DNA from: Micromonospora sp. CB01531
Lineage (GTDB): Bacteria > Actinomycetota > Actinomycetes > Mycobacteriales > Micromonosporaceae
Length of the DNA: 64,000 bases
Reading direction: 5' to 3'
Assembly (NCBI RefSeq): GCF_001905095.1
Contig: NZ_LWLS01000070.1
Location: 1 to 64,000, forward strand
Positions 48,926-57,604 of the stretch are shown piece by piece (positions within the stretch are counted from its first letter, which is position 1; each line of letters starts with the position of its first letter). The notes beneath the pieces were generated by a model. The model did no database searches and was not told the DNA's origin. It saw only the letters and a program-made list of their open reading frames with translations. Both the position numbers and the translations under genes were made by a program.

Positions 48926-50628
48926 GTGAGCTTGCGACCCGCGCGGACGCCGCCGCCATCGCCGACCGGCTGCTGGCCGACCTGGCACCGGTCGACCCGC
49001 TTGCCGCCGCGAGCCTCGGCGCGGAGCCGGACATCGTCATGCCGGCACTCGGCCCCGACGACTTCGCCGCCCGGCGGGACGCCTACGCCGCCGCACATGA
49101 CGCGCTGGCCCGGCTCGCCTCCACTTGCGGAACGGCCGCCAGGCCGGTGGCCGTATCCGGGACCGATCCGTCACCCGTGACGCGCGACCACGTGCTCGCT
49201 GCGGCCCTGACCGAGCGGGCCGCCAGCGAGCTGGCTCTGCACGACGCCGGGTTCACCACCGCGCTGCTGGCACCACTGGCCACACCCGTACACGCCGTGC
49301 GCAGCGTCTTCGACGAGCTTCCCCGGCGTACCGAGGCCGATTGGGCGCGGGTGGCCGCCCATCTCGCGCTCGTACCCTTCGCTCTCGAAAACTACGCCGA
49401 CACCCTGCGCGTGGCCGCCGACCGTGGCCACATCGTCGCTGCGCGCCAGATACGTGGTGTCGCCGATCAATGTGACCAGTGGATCGGTCCGGACGACTTC
49501 TACCGCCGGCTCGTCGCGCCCGCACCGCCGGTGTGTGGAGTAGACGATGGCGCCCGGCTGGCGACCGAGGCGACCGCGTCCTTCGCCCGGTTCCTGCGCG
49601 AGGAGCTGCTCTCCCGCGCTCCAGAGGCCGACGCTGTCGGGCAACAGATGTACGCCGTGACCGCCCGGGCGTTCCTCGGCGACGACGTCGACCTGGCCGA
49701 GACGTACGCCTTCGGCTGGGACGAGCTGGCCCGGCTGACCGCGGAGATGCGCGAGGTCGCCGGCCAGCTCGGAGCCACTTCGATAGAGGAGGCGGCTTCC
49801 CTGCTGGACACCGAGCCGGGGCGCCGGCTCAGCTCTGCGAACCAACTGCTGGGCTGGCTTCAGGGCCGGTTGGACGAGGTGGTGGACGCGGTCGACGGTG
49901 TTCATTTCGACCTGCCGGCTGTCGCCCGCCGCCCGGAGTGCGCGATCTCGACGGCGTCCTCCGGTGTCATGTACTACGCGCAGCCCGATCCGGCGTTCAC
50001 CCGGCCAGGCCGCGTCTGGTGGTCCCCGCCCGAGACCGGCGGCTCGTACACCTGGCGTGAGGTCACCACCCTGCACCACGAGGGGGTACCCGGCCACCAC
50101 CTACAGATCGTTACCGCGATGGCCGAACCCGGCCTGCACCCCTGGCAGCGGTCGATGGCGCACGTTCACGGCTACGTCGAGGGCTGGGCGCACTACGCCG
50201 AGCGGCTGTGCGACGAGATCGGCCTCCTCCGCGATCCCGGCGAACGGCTAGGCATGCTGTACGGGCAGCGCTGGCGCGCCGCGCGCATCGTCATCGACAT
50301 GGGCCTGCATCTCGGCCTGCCGATCCCGCCGGGCAACGGCCTGACCGACGCGACCGCGTGGACACCGGAGGTGGGTGTCGCCGTGCTCCGCGCCGCGTCC
50401 GGTGCGACTGAGGCGGCGGCCCGATTCGAAGTGGACCGCTACCTCGGCTGGCCCGGCCAGGCACTGGCGTTCCGGATCGGCGCCCGGCTGTGGCGACAGA
50501 TCCGTGAGGCGGCGCAGCGGCAACCCGATTTCGACCTGCGCACCTTCCACATGACCGCGCTACGCCTCGGACCGCTCGGTCTGGGACCGCTGCGGGAGCT
50601 CCTCGCACCTCCCACCAACACGCCATGA
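48922..50628 (+). CDS. DUF885 family metallohydrolase (second)
   Basis: 568 residues from GTG 48922 after AAGGAGGT. The zinc-site motif is in TTLHHEGVPGHHLQIVTAMA, with the completing glutamate in HVHGYVEGWAHYAERLCDEI and the later RWRAARIVIDMGLHLGLPIP. Length and domain order match the family. It differs strongly from the member at 40307, so this is not a recent duplication. The first 170 residues are helical and variable. Probably a cytoplasmic peptidase or amidase for the imported compound. Confidence 0.86.
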   Translation: MSELATRADAAAIADRLLADLAPVDPLAAASLGAEPDIVMPALGPDDFAARRDAYAAAHDALARLASTCGTAARPVAVSGTDPSPVTRDHVLAAALTERAASELALHDAGFTTALLAPLATPVHAVRSVFDELPRRTEADWARVAAHLALVPFALENYADTLRVAADRGHIVAARQIRGVADQCDQWIGPDDFYRRLVAPAPPVCGVDDGARLATEATASFARFLREELLSRAPEADAVGQQMYAVTARAFLGDDVDLAETYAFGWDELARLTAEMREVAGQLGATSIEEAASLLDTEPGRRLSSANQLLGWLQGRLDEVVDAVDGVHFDLPAVARRPECAISTASSGVMYYAQPDPAFTRPGRVWWSPPETGGSYTWREVTTLHHEGVPGHHLQIVTAMAEPGLHPWQRSMAHVHGYVEGWAHYAERLCDEIGLLRDPGERLGMLYGQRWRAARIVIDMGLHLGLPIPPGNGLTDATAWTPEVGVAVLRAASGATEAAARFEVDRYLGWPGQALAFRIGARLWRQIREAAQRQPDFDLRTFHMTALRLGPLGLGPLRELLAPPTNTP

Positions 50629-50931
50629 CCGGTCTGTCACCAGCTCGCGGTGTTGCAGCGGCAACTAGACGGGCAGCGGGTCCCGTTAGCGTCACATCCG
50701 GGATTTGCAGCGATGGGACTGGTTTATCGATGACCAGTCACATCACTGCGCCATCCGTGAGTGCTCGGCTCGCTCTGGCCGGATCCCTCAGCCCGGTTGA
50801 GCTGGGGTAACAGACCGACTGGGGTGTCGCATGGTTCGCGACGGCGTCGGCGGTCCGACGCCGCCCCGGACCGAGGCGGAAATTCTCCCGCTTAGCGGGC
50901 TTTGGTCGCTAGGTTCTTCACACTTGAGTCG
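50629..50931. other. gene-free stretch with two small hairpins
   Basis: About 300 bases after the DUF885 stop without a supported gene. GGCGTCGG/CCGACGCC (50843-50862, loop CGGT) is a perfect 8-bp hairpin. CCCGC-TTA-GCGGG (50887-50899) is followed by CTTTGG, a weak terminator-like end. Confidence 0.45.
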
Positions 50932-51138
50932 TTAGCTCAGCTGTCTCCGCTCGCGTTGCCGTGCGGCCAGCCGCTCCAGTGCGGCCTGATGGGCGCGCCG
51001 GTGCTTGCACCAGTACCGGACGCGCCACCAGCGCAACTGCACCCACTGCAGGAACGACGCGCGCTGAAACGATCCGATCTCGTAGCCGTACCAGACGTGC
51101 GCACCTGCGGCTTCGCTCGGTCCCTGTTTGCCGGTCAT
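50932..51138 (-). CDS. small hypothetical basic protein
   Basis: 68 residues from ATG 51138. HVWYGYEIGSFQRASFLQWV and LRWWRVRYWCKHRRAHQAAL are rich in Trp, Tyr and Arg, unlike random high-GC frames, and end in a basic helix (AALERLAARQRERRQLS). No clear ribosome site and no partner gene. It could be a small accessory protein or a remnant. GTG 51177 would add 13 residues. Confidence 0.4.
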   Translation of the reverse strand: MTGKQGPSEAAGAHVWYGYEIGSFQRASFLQWVQLRWWRVRYWCKHRRAHQAALERLAARQRERRQLS

Positions 51139-51291
51139 GCGGCCAGAGTCGCAAGCCTTGCAGCACGGTGGAAGCACTCGGGGCTGCTGCTCGACGTGGT
51201 GTCCGCGTCCGTGATCGTCCGCGCTGCTCGCCGGTGGCTGCTCCTTGGGCTGTTCGGCGAGCCCCTGGGACGCCTCTCGCGTGTGAAGGTG

Positions 51292-51690
51292 TCAGAGCCG
51301 GTTCTTGACGGTGGTCTGAACCTGCCCGTCCTTCGAGGTCACCTCGGAGGTTAGGGCGACCGACGTCGGCGTCTGGCCGAGCAGCGGGGTTGTCATGGTG
51401 ATGTTGGCGGTGCCGTTGACGGACCAGCCATTGTCCGTCTCCCACGTCTCCTGGAGATCCACACCGGTCACCGAGATCAGCACGTCCTTGCTGCCGCTGC
51501 CGACGCGGTCGGCGCGCTGCTCAGCCTCCCGCTCCAGTGCGGTGCGGCATTCCCGCTGGGCCTGCTCCCGGATGAGGTCGTTGCGCCCGACGAACCAAAG
51601 CGTGCCGCCGATCGCGATGGCGATCAGCACAACGAGGACGCCGGCGGCGGCCAGGATCATGGGCAGGTTGCTCCGCTTCGGAGCCGGCAC
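51292..51690 (-). CDS. single-pass membrane protein of unknown function
   Basis: 132 residues. A short basic N-terminus leads to one helix (MILAAAGVLVVLIAIAIGGT), then an acidic coiled region (LIREQAQRECRTALEREAEQ) and an extracytoplasmic beta-rich domain (VDLQETWETDNGWSVNGTAN, TSEVTSKDGQVQTTVKNRL). The GTG at 51690 has no good ribosome site. Upstream codons remain proline/glycine-rich (GQGPPASGAYAPVPAPKRSN) back to a stop without an ATG. The original N-terminus, of the proline-rich type common in actinobacterial membrane proteins, may therefore have been lost. Confidence 0.6.
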   Translation of the reverse strand: MPAPKRSNLPMILAAAGVLVVLIAIAIGGTLWFVGRNDLIREQAQRECRTALEREAEQRADRVGSGSKDVLISVTGVDLQETWETDNGWSVNGTANITMTTPLLGQTPTSVALTSEVTSKDGQVQTTVKNRL

Positions 51691-51772
51691 CGGCGCGTAC
51701 GCACCGCTGGCGGGGGGTCCCTGTCCCCTTCCCGCTGGTCCCCGGAAGACACGGCGACGTCCCAGTGACTGG

Positions 51773-51816
51773 AATCCCTATTTAATCTGTAGGTATTGGG
51801 GATTAATGTAGGAGCC
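51773..51816 (+). promoter_or_regulatory. AT-rich promoter/operator before the sulfur operon
   Basis: AATCCC (51773-51778) and GGGATT (51799-51804) form inverted arms around an AT-rich centre containing TATTTAATCT, strikingly AT-rich for this genome. AGGAG at 51810-51814 is the ribosome site of the leader peptide. The arms may bind a sulfur-responsive regulator. Confidence 0.5.
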
Positions 51817-51912
51817 ATGATCAGCCAAGGAACCCCGCTCGACGGCACCGCGGTCGCGGTGTCCCGGGGATGTTGCCGTGGCTGGACCACCACGCGCGGC
51901 TGCTGCCGCTGA
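51817..51912 (+). CDS. cysteine-rich leader peptide (31 aa), probable attenuator of the sulfur operon
   Basis: ATG 51817 opens a 31-residue peptide whose second half holds two Cys-Cys pairs, SRGCCRGW and RGCCR, the last one codon before TGA. It is preceded by AGGAG two bases away, a tight spacing. Short ORFs with clustered cysteine codons ahead of sulfur genes are known cysteine-responsive attenuators in actinobacteria: slow translation at Cys codons when cysteine is short changes expression downstream. The flavin reductase gene begins 153 bases later. The alternative, a chance ORF, is less likely given the operon's content and the second leader at 58148. Confidence 0.65.
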   Translation: MISQGTPLDGTAVAVSRGCCRGWTTTRGCCR

Positions 51913-52065
51913 ACGCGGATACCTGACTTCTCCCTACCGCTGCGCCGCCGGCTCGACGACGAGCGGCCGCGTCTCCGCGACCTGATGAACGGCCGCTCCA
52001 TGCGCGCCGCACCCCCGCCTGCCCGGGATGGCGCGTGCCCGTCCTTCTCGACCAGGAGGAACGTC

Positions 52066-52578
52066 ATGAATGTCATCGCCGAACCGCACGCACCGGTCGA
52101 TCCGGACACCTTCCGTGTCCTGCTGCGCCGGCAGGCCGCATCGGTCGCGGTGGTCACCGCCGCGGGCGACCCGCCGGTGGGATTCACCGCCACCTCGTTC
52201 ACGTCGGTGTCGCTGCGCCCGCCGCTGGTGTCGTTCTGCCTGGCCCGGTCGTCGTCGAGTTGGCCGACCGTCGCCGGCGCGGAGCACGTCGCGGTGCACC
52301 TGCTCGGTGAGGACCAGCGGGACGTCGCGCAGACGTTCGCGACCAGCGGCATCGACCGGTTCGCCGCGCACTCCGGATGGCGGCACGGCCCGTACGGGGT
52401 GCCGCTGCTGCAGGAGCCGGTCGCCTGGCTGCTGTGCAGGGTGACCCAGCGGGTGCTCGCCGGCGACCACGCGATCGTGCTGGCCGAGCCGCTGACCGGC
52501 CAGCACGGCGAGGGCGCGCCCCTCCTCTACCACATGGGGCGGTACGCCGCCCTGCAACCAACCACGAAGGAGTCGTAA
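52066..52578 (+). CDS. flavin reductase (HpaC/SsuE-type DIM6 domain)
   Basis: 170 residues from ATG 52066 after AGGAGGA. FRVLLRRQAASVAVVTAAGD, the family FTATSFTSVSLRPPLVSFCL and YHMGRYAAL near the end are typical NAD(P)H:FMN reductases that feed reduced flavin to two-component monooxygenases. The partners are the monooxygenases at 55183 and 59651. First structural gene of the operon. Confidence 0.88.
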   Translation: MNVIAEPHAPVDPDTFRVLLRRQAASVAVVTAAGDPPVGFTATSFTSVSLRPPLVSFCLARSSSSWPTVAGAEHVAVHLLGEDQRDVAQTFATSGIDRFAAHSGWRHGPYGVPLLQEPVAWLLCRVTQRVLAGDHAIVLAEPLTGQHGEGAPLLYHMGRYAALQPTTKES

Positions 52579-53640
52579 GTGAAGCCGCCATCCCTCCTGG
52601 ACCGTCGGGCGTTCTTGTCCGCCACCCTCGGCGCGGTCGCGCTGGGCCTGACCGCCTGCGCCGGCGACGAGGCACCGGATGCCGCACTGGCCGCCGCACC
52701 GCTCCGCGACTCCGTGCCGAAGGGCACCAAGCTCGTCGTGGGCGACAAGGAGCACCAGAAGGCGCTCGAATTCTCCGGCGAGGTGGAGAAGTTCACCTTC
52801 CAGGTGGAGTTCGCCAACATCAGCGGCGGCCCGCAGACGCTGGAGGCGTTCCGGGCCGACGCCCTGGACATCGGGGCGGTCGCGGACATCCCGCCGATCC
52901 ACTCCCACTGGACCGGCATTCCCACAAAGATCGTCGCATCGAAGTTCCGCCAAGACCCGCTGAACCACGCCATCTACAAGCTCGGCATCGCGCCCGGCGT
53001 CACGGTCGCCACGCTCACCGACATCCGCGGCAAGAAGGTCGCGTACAGCCCGGGGCAGGCATAGGGCGCGCTGGTGCTGCGGGTCCTGCACAAGGCCGGA
53101 CTGACCAAGCAGGACGTCAAGCTGGTCGAGCTGCCGAGCACCGGCGACGTCTACGCGACCGCGCTCGCCAGCCACCAGGTCGACGTCGCCCCGATCGGGG
53201 GTGTGCAGGTCAAGCGCTACGAGACCAAGTACGGCAAGGATGGCGCCACCACCATCGCCCACGGCCTGCGGGACGACCCCGGCCACCTGTACGCGCCGGT
53301 CACCGTGCTGGCCGATCCGGCGAAGGCGGCCGCGATCCGCGAGTACGTGCAGGCGTGGGCGCGGGCCTGGCGGTGGCGCGAGGCCAACCCGGACGAGTGG
53401 ATCGAGCGGTACTACGTCAAGGACCAGGGCCTCAGCGCCGACGACGGCAGGTGGCTGGTCGAGAACGCCGGCGTGGCCGACATCCCGGCGAGCTGGACCG
53501 AGGCCATCGCTCGGCACCAGGAAACCATCGACCTGCTGGCGAAGGAGACCGGCAACAAGCCACTCCGGGCCGAGGACCTGTACGACCGGCGGTACGAATC
53601 CGTCGCCGCGGACGCGCTCGCCGCGGGAGGGGCCCGGTGA
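52579..53640 (+). pseudogene. SsuA-like sulfonate-binding lipoprotein interrupted by an amber codon
   Basis: 354 codons in one frame, broken only by TAG at 53062-53064 (codon 162) within YSPGQA-stop-GALVLRVLHK. Related binding proteins read SPGQAQGA here, so a single CAG-to-TAG change explains it. The signal (RRAFLSATLGAVALGLTAC, Cys27) and both lobes (EFANISGGPQTLEAFRADAL; DVAPIGGVQVKRYETKYGKD) are otherwise intact. It would bind aliphatic sulfonates or sulfonate esters outside the cell. Unless suppressed, only a 161-residue fragment is made. Its end overlaps the permease start as GTGA, and the downstream genes are undamaged, so the mutation is recent or a sequencing error. Confidence 0.82.
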
Positions 53641-54473
53641 CCGCCTCCGTACTCGCCCGGCCCCGGGCGGCGGCGACCGCGCCCGCCCGCAAACCGAGGC
53701 GCCGGCTTAAGCCGGGCCGCCCCATCCCGTTCGGGGCAGCGCTCGGTCCGTTCCTGCTCCTCGCGGTGTGGGCGGTCGGTTCGGCAGCCGGTTGGCTCGA
53801 CTCTCGTACCCTGTCGGCGCCCTGGACCGTGGTGACGACGGCGTCCGACCTCGTCGCGGACGGCCGACTTCAGGACAACCTGGCCATCTCGGCCCAGCGG
53901 GCCGGCCTGGGCCTCGCCATCGGCACCGTCATCGGCACCGTGCTCGCGTTGATCGCGGGACTCAGCCGGTGGGGCGAGGCCATCCTCGACGGCCCGATCC
54001 AGATCAAGCGGGCCATCCCGGCCCTCGCGCTGGTGCCGCTGCTCATCCTCTGGCTCGGCATCGGTGAGCAGATGAAGGTCACCACCATCACGCTGGGCGT
54101 GCTCGTGCCCGTCTACATCCACACCCACAACGGATTGCGGAGCATCGACAGCCGGTACGTCGAACTGGGCGAGTCTCTTCGGCTGCGGCGGGCCGTCTTC
54201 CTCCGCCGGATCGTGCTGCCCGGCGCGCTGCCCGGCTTCCTGCTCGGCATGCGGTTCGCGGTCGTGGGCGCCTGGCTGGCCCTCGTGGTGGTCGAGCAGA
54301 TCAACTCGACCAGCGGCATCGGCTACATGATGGAGCTGGCCCGCCAGTACGGCCAGACCGACGTGATCATCGTCGGGCTCGTGCTGTACGGGCTGCTCGG
54401 GCTGCTGTCCGACGGCGCCGTCCGACTCGCGCAGAGGAGGGCGCTGTCGTGGCGACGCACGCTGGCGGACTGA
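53637..54473 (+). CDS. ssuC: sulfonate-type ABC transporter permease (SsuC-like)
   Basis: 278 residues from GTG 53637 (GTGA overlap). FLLLAVWAVGSAAGWLDSRT, the helix LGLAIGTVIGTVLALIAGLS, EAA region ELGESLRLRRAVFLRRIVLP and AWLALVVVEQINSTSGIGYM follow SsuC/TauC permeases. Six membrane segments. It pairs with the ATPase at 54449, with which it overlaps by 25 bases. Confidence 0.9.
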   Translation: MTASVLARPRAAATAPARKPRRRLKPGRPIPFGAALGPFLLLAVWAVGSAAGWLDSRTLSAPWTVVTTASDLVADGRLQDNLAISAQRAGLGLAIGTVIGTVLALIAGLSRWGEAILDGPIQIKRAIPALALVPLLILWLGIGEQMKVTTITLGVLVPVYIHTHNGLRSIDSRYVELGESLRLRRAVFLRRIVLPGALPGFLLGMRFAVVGAWLALVVVEQINSTSGIGYMMELARQYGQTDVIIVGLVLYGLLGLLSDGAVRLAQRRALSWRRTLAD

Positions 54474-55186
54474 CCGCCACCCGCCCCGTACGGGTCCAGG
54501 GACTGGTGCGTGGCTTCGGAGAGCGAACCGTCCTGGACGGCCTCGACCTGGAGGTCGGCGCGGGGGAATTCGTCGCGCTGCTGGGCCGCAGCGGCTCGGG
54601 CAAGAGCACCCTGCTGCGCGCGCTCGCCGGCCTGGATGGCGACGTGACGGGCTCGGGCCTGGTCGACGTACCGGAGAACTCGTCGGTCGTGTTCCAGGAC
54701 GCCCGGCTGCTGCCGTGGCAGCGCGTCCTGGACAACGTCGTCCTCGGCCTGCGCGGGTCGGCGGCACCCGAGCGCGGCCGCGCGGCCCTCGCCGAGGTCG
54801 GACTGGCCGGGCGCGAACGGGCCTGGCCCAGTGAGCTGTCCGGTGGTGAGCAGCAGCGGGTGGCGCTCGCCCGGGCCCTGGTGTCCGAGCCGGAGCTGCT
54901 GTTGGCTGACGAGCCCTTCGGCGCGCTGGACGCGCTGACCCGGCTGCGCATGCACGACCTGCTGCGCGAGCTGTGCGCCCGACACCGGCCCGCGGTGCTG
55001 CTCGTCACGCACGACGTGGACGAGGCCGTCACGCTGGCCGACCGGGTGCTGCTGCTCGACGCGGGCCGCGTCGCGGTCGACCTCGCCATCGACCTGCCGG
55101 CGCCGCGGTCGCACCGGCAACCGCAGTTCCTCGCCTACCGGGAGTCCCTGCTGCGGGCGCTCGGCGTCGACCAGACGGAAGGATGA
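54449..55186 (+). CDS. ssuB: sulfonate-type ABC transporter ATP-binding protein (SsuB-like)
   Basis: 245 residues from GTG 54449. Walker A GRSGSGKSTLLRALAGLDGD, VVFQDARLLPWQRVLDNVVL (the DARLLPW form is typical of SsuB/TauB), signature LSGGEQQRVALARALVSEPE, Walker B LLLADEPFGALDAL and switch LVTHDVDEAVTLADRVLLLD. Coupled to the downstream monooxygenase by ATGA. Confidence 0.92.
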   Translation: MATHAGGLTATRPVRVQGLVRGFGERTVLDGLDLEVGAGEFVALLGRSGSGKSTLLRALAGLDGDVTGSGLVDVPENSSVVFQDARLLPWQRVLDNVVLGLRGSAAPERGRAALAEVGLAGRERAWPSELSGGEQQRVALARALVSEPELLLADEPFGALDALTRLRMHDLLRELCARHRPAVLLVTHDVDEAVTLADRVLLLDAGRVAVDLAIDLPAPRSHRQPQFLAYRESLLRALGVDQTEG

Positions 55187-56520
55187 CCATGCTGCACCTC
55201 AACGCGTTCCTGATGGGTGTCGGCCACCACGAGGCGGCCTGGCGGCTGCCGGAGAGCGACCCGTTCGCGCAGACCGACGTCGAGCACTTCACGCGTCTGG
55301 CGCGCATCGCCGAGCGCGGCAAGCTCGACTCGCTCTTCCTCGCCGACAGCCCGGTGTTGTGGAACAGCATCGGGCGGCGGCCGGGCGGCACGCTGGAACC
55401 GACCGTGCTGCTCACCGCCCTGGCCGGCGCGACCAGCCACATCGGCCTGATCGCGACCGCCTCGACGACGTACAACGAGCCGTTCAACCTGGCCCGCCGG
55501 TTCGCGTCGCTGGACCACATCAGCGGCGGCCGGGCCGGCTGGAACATCGTCACCACGGCCGGCGAGAATGCGGCCCGCAACTTCAACCTGGACGAGCTGC
55601 CCGCCCACCGGGACCGGTACGAGCGGGCCGCCGAGTTTGTCGAGGTGTCGCTGAAGCTCTGGGACAGCTGGGACGACGCCGCGCCGCTCGGTGACAAGGA
55701 CGCCGGGCGGTGGGGCGACGACGACCTGCTCTACCCGCCGGAGCATGTCGGGCGGTACTTCCGGGTGGCCGGCCCGCTGAACGTTCCCCGCTCGCCGCAG
55801 GGCTACCCGCTGCTGGTGCAGGCCGGGTCGTCCGAGGACGGCAAGGAGTTGGCCGCCCGGTACGCCGAGGCCGTCTTCACCGCCCAGCAGACACTCGCCG
55901 GGGCGCAGGCGTTCTACCGGGACCTCAAGGGACGCGCCGCGCAGGCCGGCCGCGATCCGGACACCATCAAGATCCTGCCGGGCATCGTGCCGGCGATCGG
56001 CGCCACCGAGGCGGAGGCCCGCGCGCTGGAGGACGAGCTGGATCGGTTGATCAAGCCCGAGTACGCCCGGCAGCAGCTCGCCGCCACGCTGCGGGTCGCG
56101 CCGGAGGTCCTCGACCTGGACAAGGAGCTCCCCGCCGACCTGCCCAGCGAGGACGAGATCGAGGGCGCCAAGAGCCGGTACACGTTGATCGTCAGCCTGG
56201 CCCGGCGGGAACGGCTGACCGTACGCCAGTTGATCGGCCGGCTCGGTGGCGGGCGCGGGCACCGCACCTTCGCCGGCACGCCGGAGCAGGTCGCCGACGC
56301 CATCGAGGAGTGGTACGGCAGCGGCGCGGCGGACGGGTTCAACATCATGCCGCCGGTGCTGCCGTCCGGGCTGGAGGCCTTCGTCGACCATGTCGTGCCG
56401 ATCCTGCAGCGCCGCGGGCTGTTCCGCACCGAGTACACCGGGGCGACCCTGCGCGACCACTACGGGCTGCCCCGCCCGGCCAACCAGTTCACGCGGCAGC
56501 TCACGGCCACCGCCCGCTGA
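55183..56520 (+). CDS. FMN-dependent monooxygenase of the NtaA/SnaA/DszA family
   Basis: 445 residues from ATG 55183. LHLNAFLMGVGHHEAAWRLP, the family HISGGRAGWNIVTTAGENAA, NFNLDELPAHRDRYERAAEF, PQGYPLLVQAGSSEDGKELA and GTPEQVADAIEEWYGSGAAD are characteristic of the group with dibenzothiophene-sulfone and nitrilotriacetate monooxygenases. It needs reduced FMN from a separate reductase, available at 52066 or 57601. With the SsuABC-type transporter it probably splits C-S bonds to free sulfite. Confidence 0.9.
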   Translation: MTMLHLNAFLMGVGHHEAAWRLPESDPFAQTDVEHFTRLARIAERGKLDSLFLADSPVLWNSIGRRPGGTLEPTVLLTALAGATSHIGLIATASTTYNEPFNLARRFASLDHISGGRAGWNIVTTAGENAARNFNLDELPAHRDRYERAAEFVEVSLKLWDSWDDAAPLGDKDAGRWGDDDLLYPPEHVGRYFRVAGPLNVPRSPQGYPLLVQAGSSEDGKELAARYAEAVFTAQQTLAGAQAFYRDLKGRAAQAGRDPDTIKILPGIVPAIGATEAEARALEDELDRLIKPEYARQQLAATLRVAPEVLDLDKELPADLPSEDEIEGAKSRYTLIVSLARRERLTVRQLIGRLGGGRGHRTFAGTPEQVADAIEEWYGSGAADGFNIMPPVLPSGLEAFVDHVVPILQRRGLFRTEYTGATLRDHYGLPRPANQFTRQLTATAR

Positions 56521-56539
56521 TCCCTGGAAAGGAGAGCTC

Positions 56540-57604
56540 ATGGTCGACTACCGGCCCTTCGGGCGCACCGGCGTACGGATCAGCTCGCTGACGCTGGGCG
56601 CGATGAACTTCGGGCAACGCGGCAACCCGGACCACGGGGACAGCATTCGGATCATCCACCGGGCGCTCGACGAAGGCATCAACTCGATCGACACCGCTGA
56701 CGTCTACTCCGACGGCGAGTCGGAGGAGATCGTGGGCAAGGCCCTCGCCGGCGGGCGGCGGGACGACGTCTTCCTCGCCACCAAGTTCCACGGCCAGGTC
56801 GGCGACAACCCGCAGCACCGGGGCAACTCCCGCCGCTGGATCGTCCGGGCGGTGGAGAACAGCCTGCGCCGGCTGCGCACCGACTGGATCGACCTGTACC
56901 AGGCGCACCGGCCGGAGCCGGACACCGACTTCGACGAGACCCTGGGCGCGCTCAGCGACCTGGTGCGCCAGGGCAAGATCCGCTACATCGGCACCTCCAC
57001 ATTCGAGCCGTCGGCGATCGTGGAGGGTCAGTGGATCGCGCAGCGGCGCGGGCGGGAGCGGGTGGTCAGCGAGCAGCCGCCGTACTCGATCCTGGCCCGT
57101 GGGGTCGAACGCGAGGTGCTGCCCGTGGCCCAGCGGTACGGGTTGGCGGTGATCCCGTGGAGCCCACTGGCCGGCGGTTGGCTGTCCGGTCGCTACCACG
57201 CGGGGCTCGACGCCCCGATCTCCCGCCGGGCGGGCCGGTTCCCGGCGCGATTCGACCCGACCCTGCCGGCCAACGCCGCCAAGCTGGCCGCCGTCGACCA
57301 GCTGGCCGCCCTCGCCGACGAGGCCGGGCTGTCGCTGATCCACCTGGCGATCGCGTTCGTCCTGGAACACCCGGCCGTCACCTCGGCGATCATCGGACCA
57401 CGCACCCTGGCACACCTGGAGTCGCAGCTCGGTGCCGCCAAGGTGACGCTGTCCCGCGACGTGCTGGACCGCATCGACGCCATCGTCCCGTCCGGCACCA
57501 CGCTGAATCCCGCCGACGCCGGCTACCAGCCGCTGTCGCTGGCCGATCCGGCGTACCGCCGTCGCGGCGGGACATCGCCACACCCCACCGGCGGGGCCCA
57601 GTGA
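56540..57604 (+). CDS. aldo/keto reductase
   Basis: 354 residues from ATG 56540 after AAAGGAGAG. YRPFGRTGVRISSLTLGAMN, the catalytic aspartate and tyrosine in SIDTADVYSDGESEEIVGKA, KFHGQVGD with the lysine, the histidine in DLYQAHRPEPDTDFDETLGA and the NADPH-binding SAIIGPRTLAHLESQLGAAK near the end. It may reduce the aldehyde released when a sulfonate is desulfonated. GTGA overlap with the FMN reductase. Confidence 0.9.
   Translation: MVDYRPFGRTGVRISSLTLGAMNFGQRGNPDHGDSIRIIHRALDEGINSIDTADVYSDGESEEIVGKALAGGRRDDVFLATKFHGQVGDNPQHRGNSRRWIVRAVENSLRRLRTDWIDLYQAHRPEPDTDFDETLGALSDLVRQGKIRYIGTSTFEPSAIVEGQWIAQRRGRERVVSEQPPYSILARGVEREVLPVAQRYGLAVIPWSPLAGGWLSGRYHAGLDAPISRRAGRFPARFDPTLPANAAKLAAVDQLAALADEAGLSLIHLAIAFVLEHPAVTSAIIGPRTLAHLESQLGAAKVTLSRDVLDRIDAIVPSGTTLNPADAGYQPLSLADPAYRRRGGTSPHPTGGAQ

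Noticed and set aside
50887..50899. Rho-independent terminator CCCGC-TTA-GCGGG
   Set aside because: The five-base stem and short interrupted T-run are too weak to call a terminator; noted only within the gene-free stretch.
53062..53064. Recoding of the amber codon as pyrrolysine or selenocysteine
   Set aside because: Selenocysteine uses TGA, and pyrrolysine is not expected here. The position is a plain glutamine in related proteins, so a point mutation is simpler.
52377..53636. Upstream extension of the SsuC frame across the lipoprotein gene
   Set aside because: Out of frame with the lipoprotein and without domains; GTG 53637 gives a standard permease.
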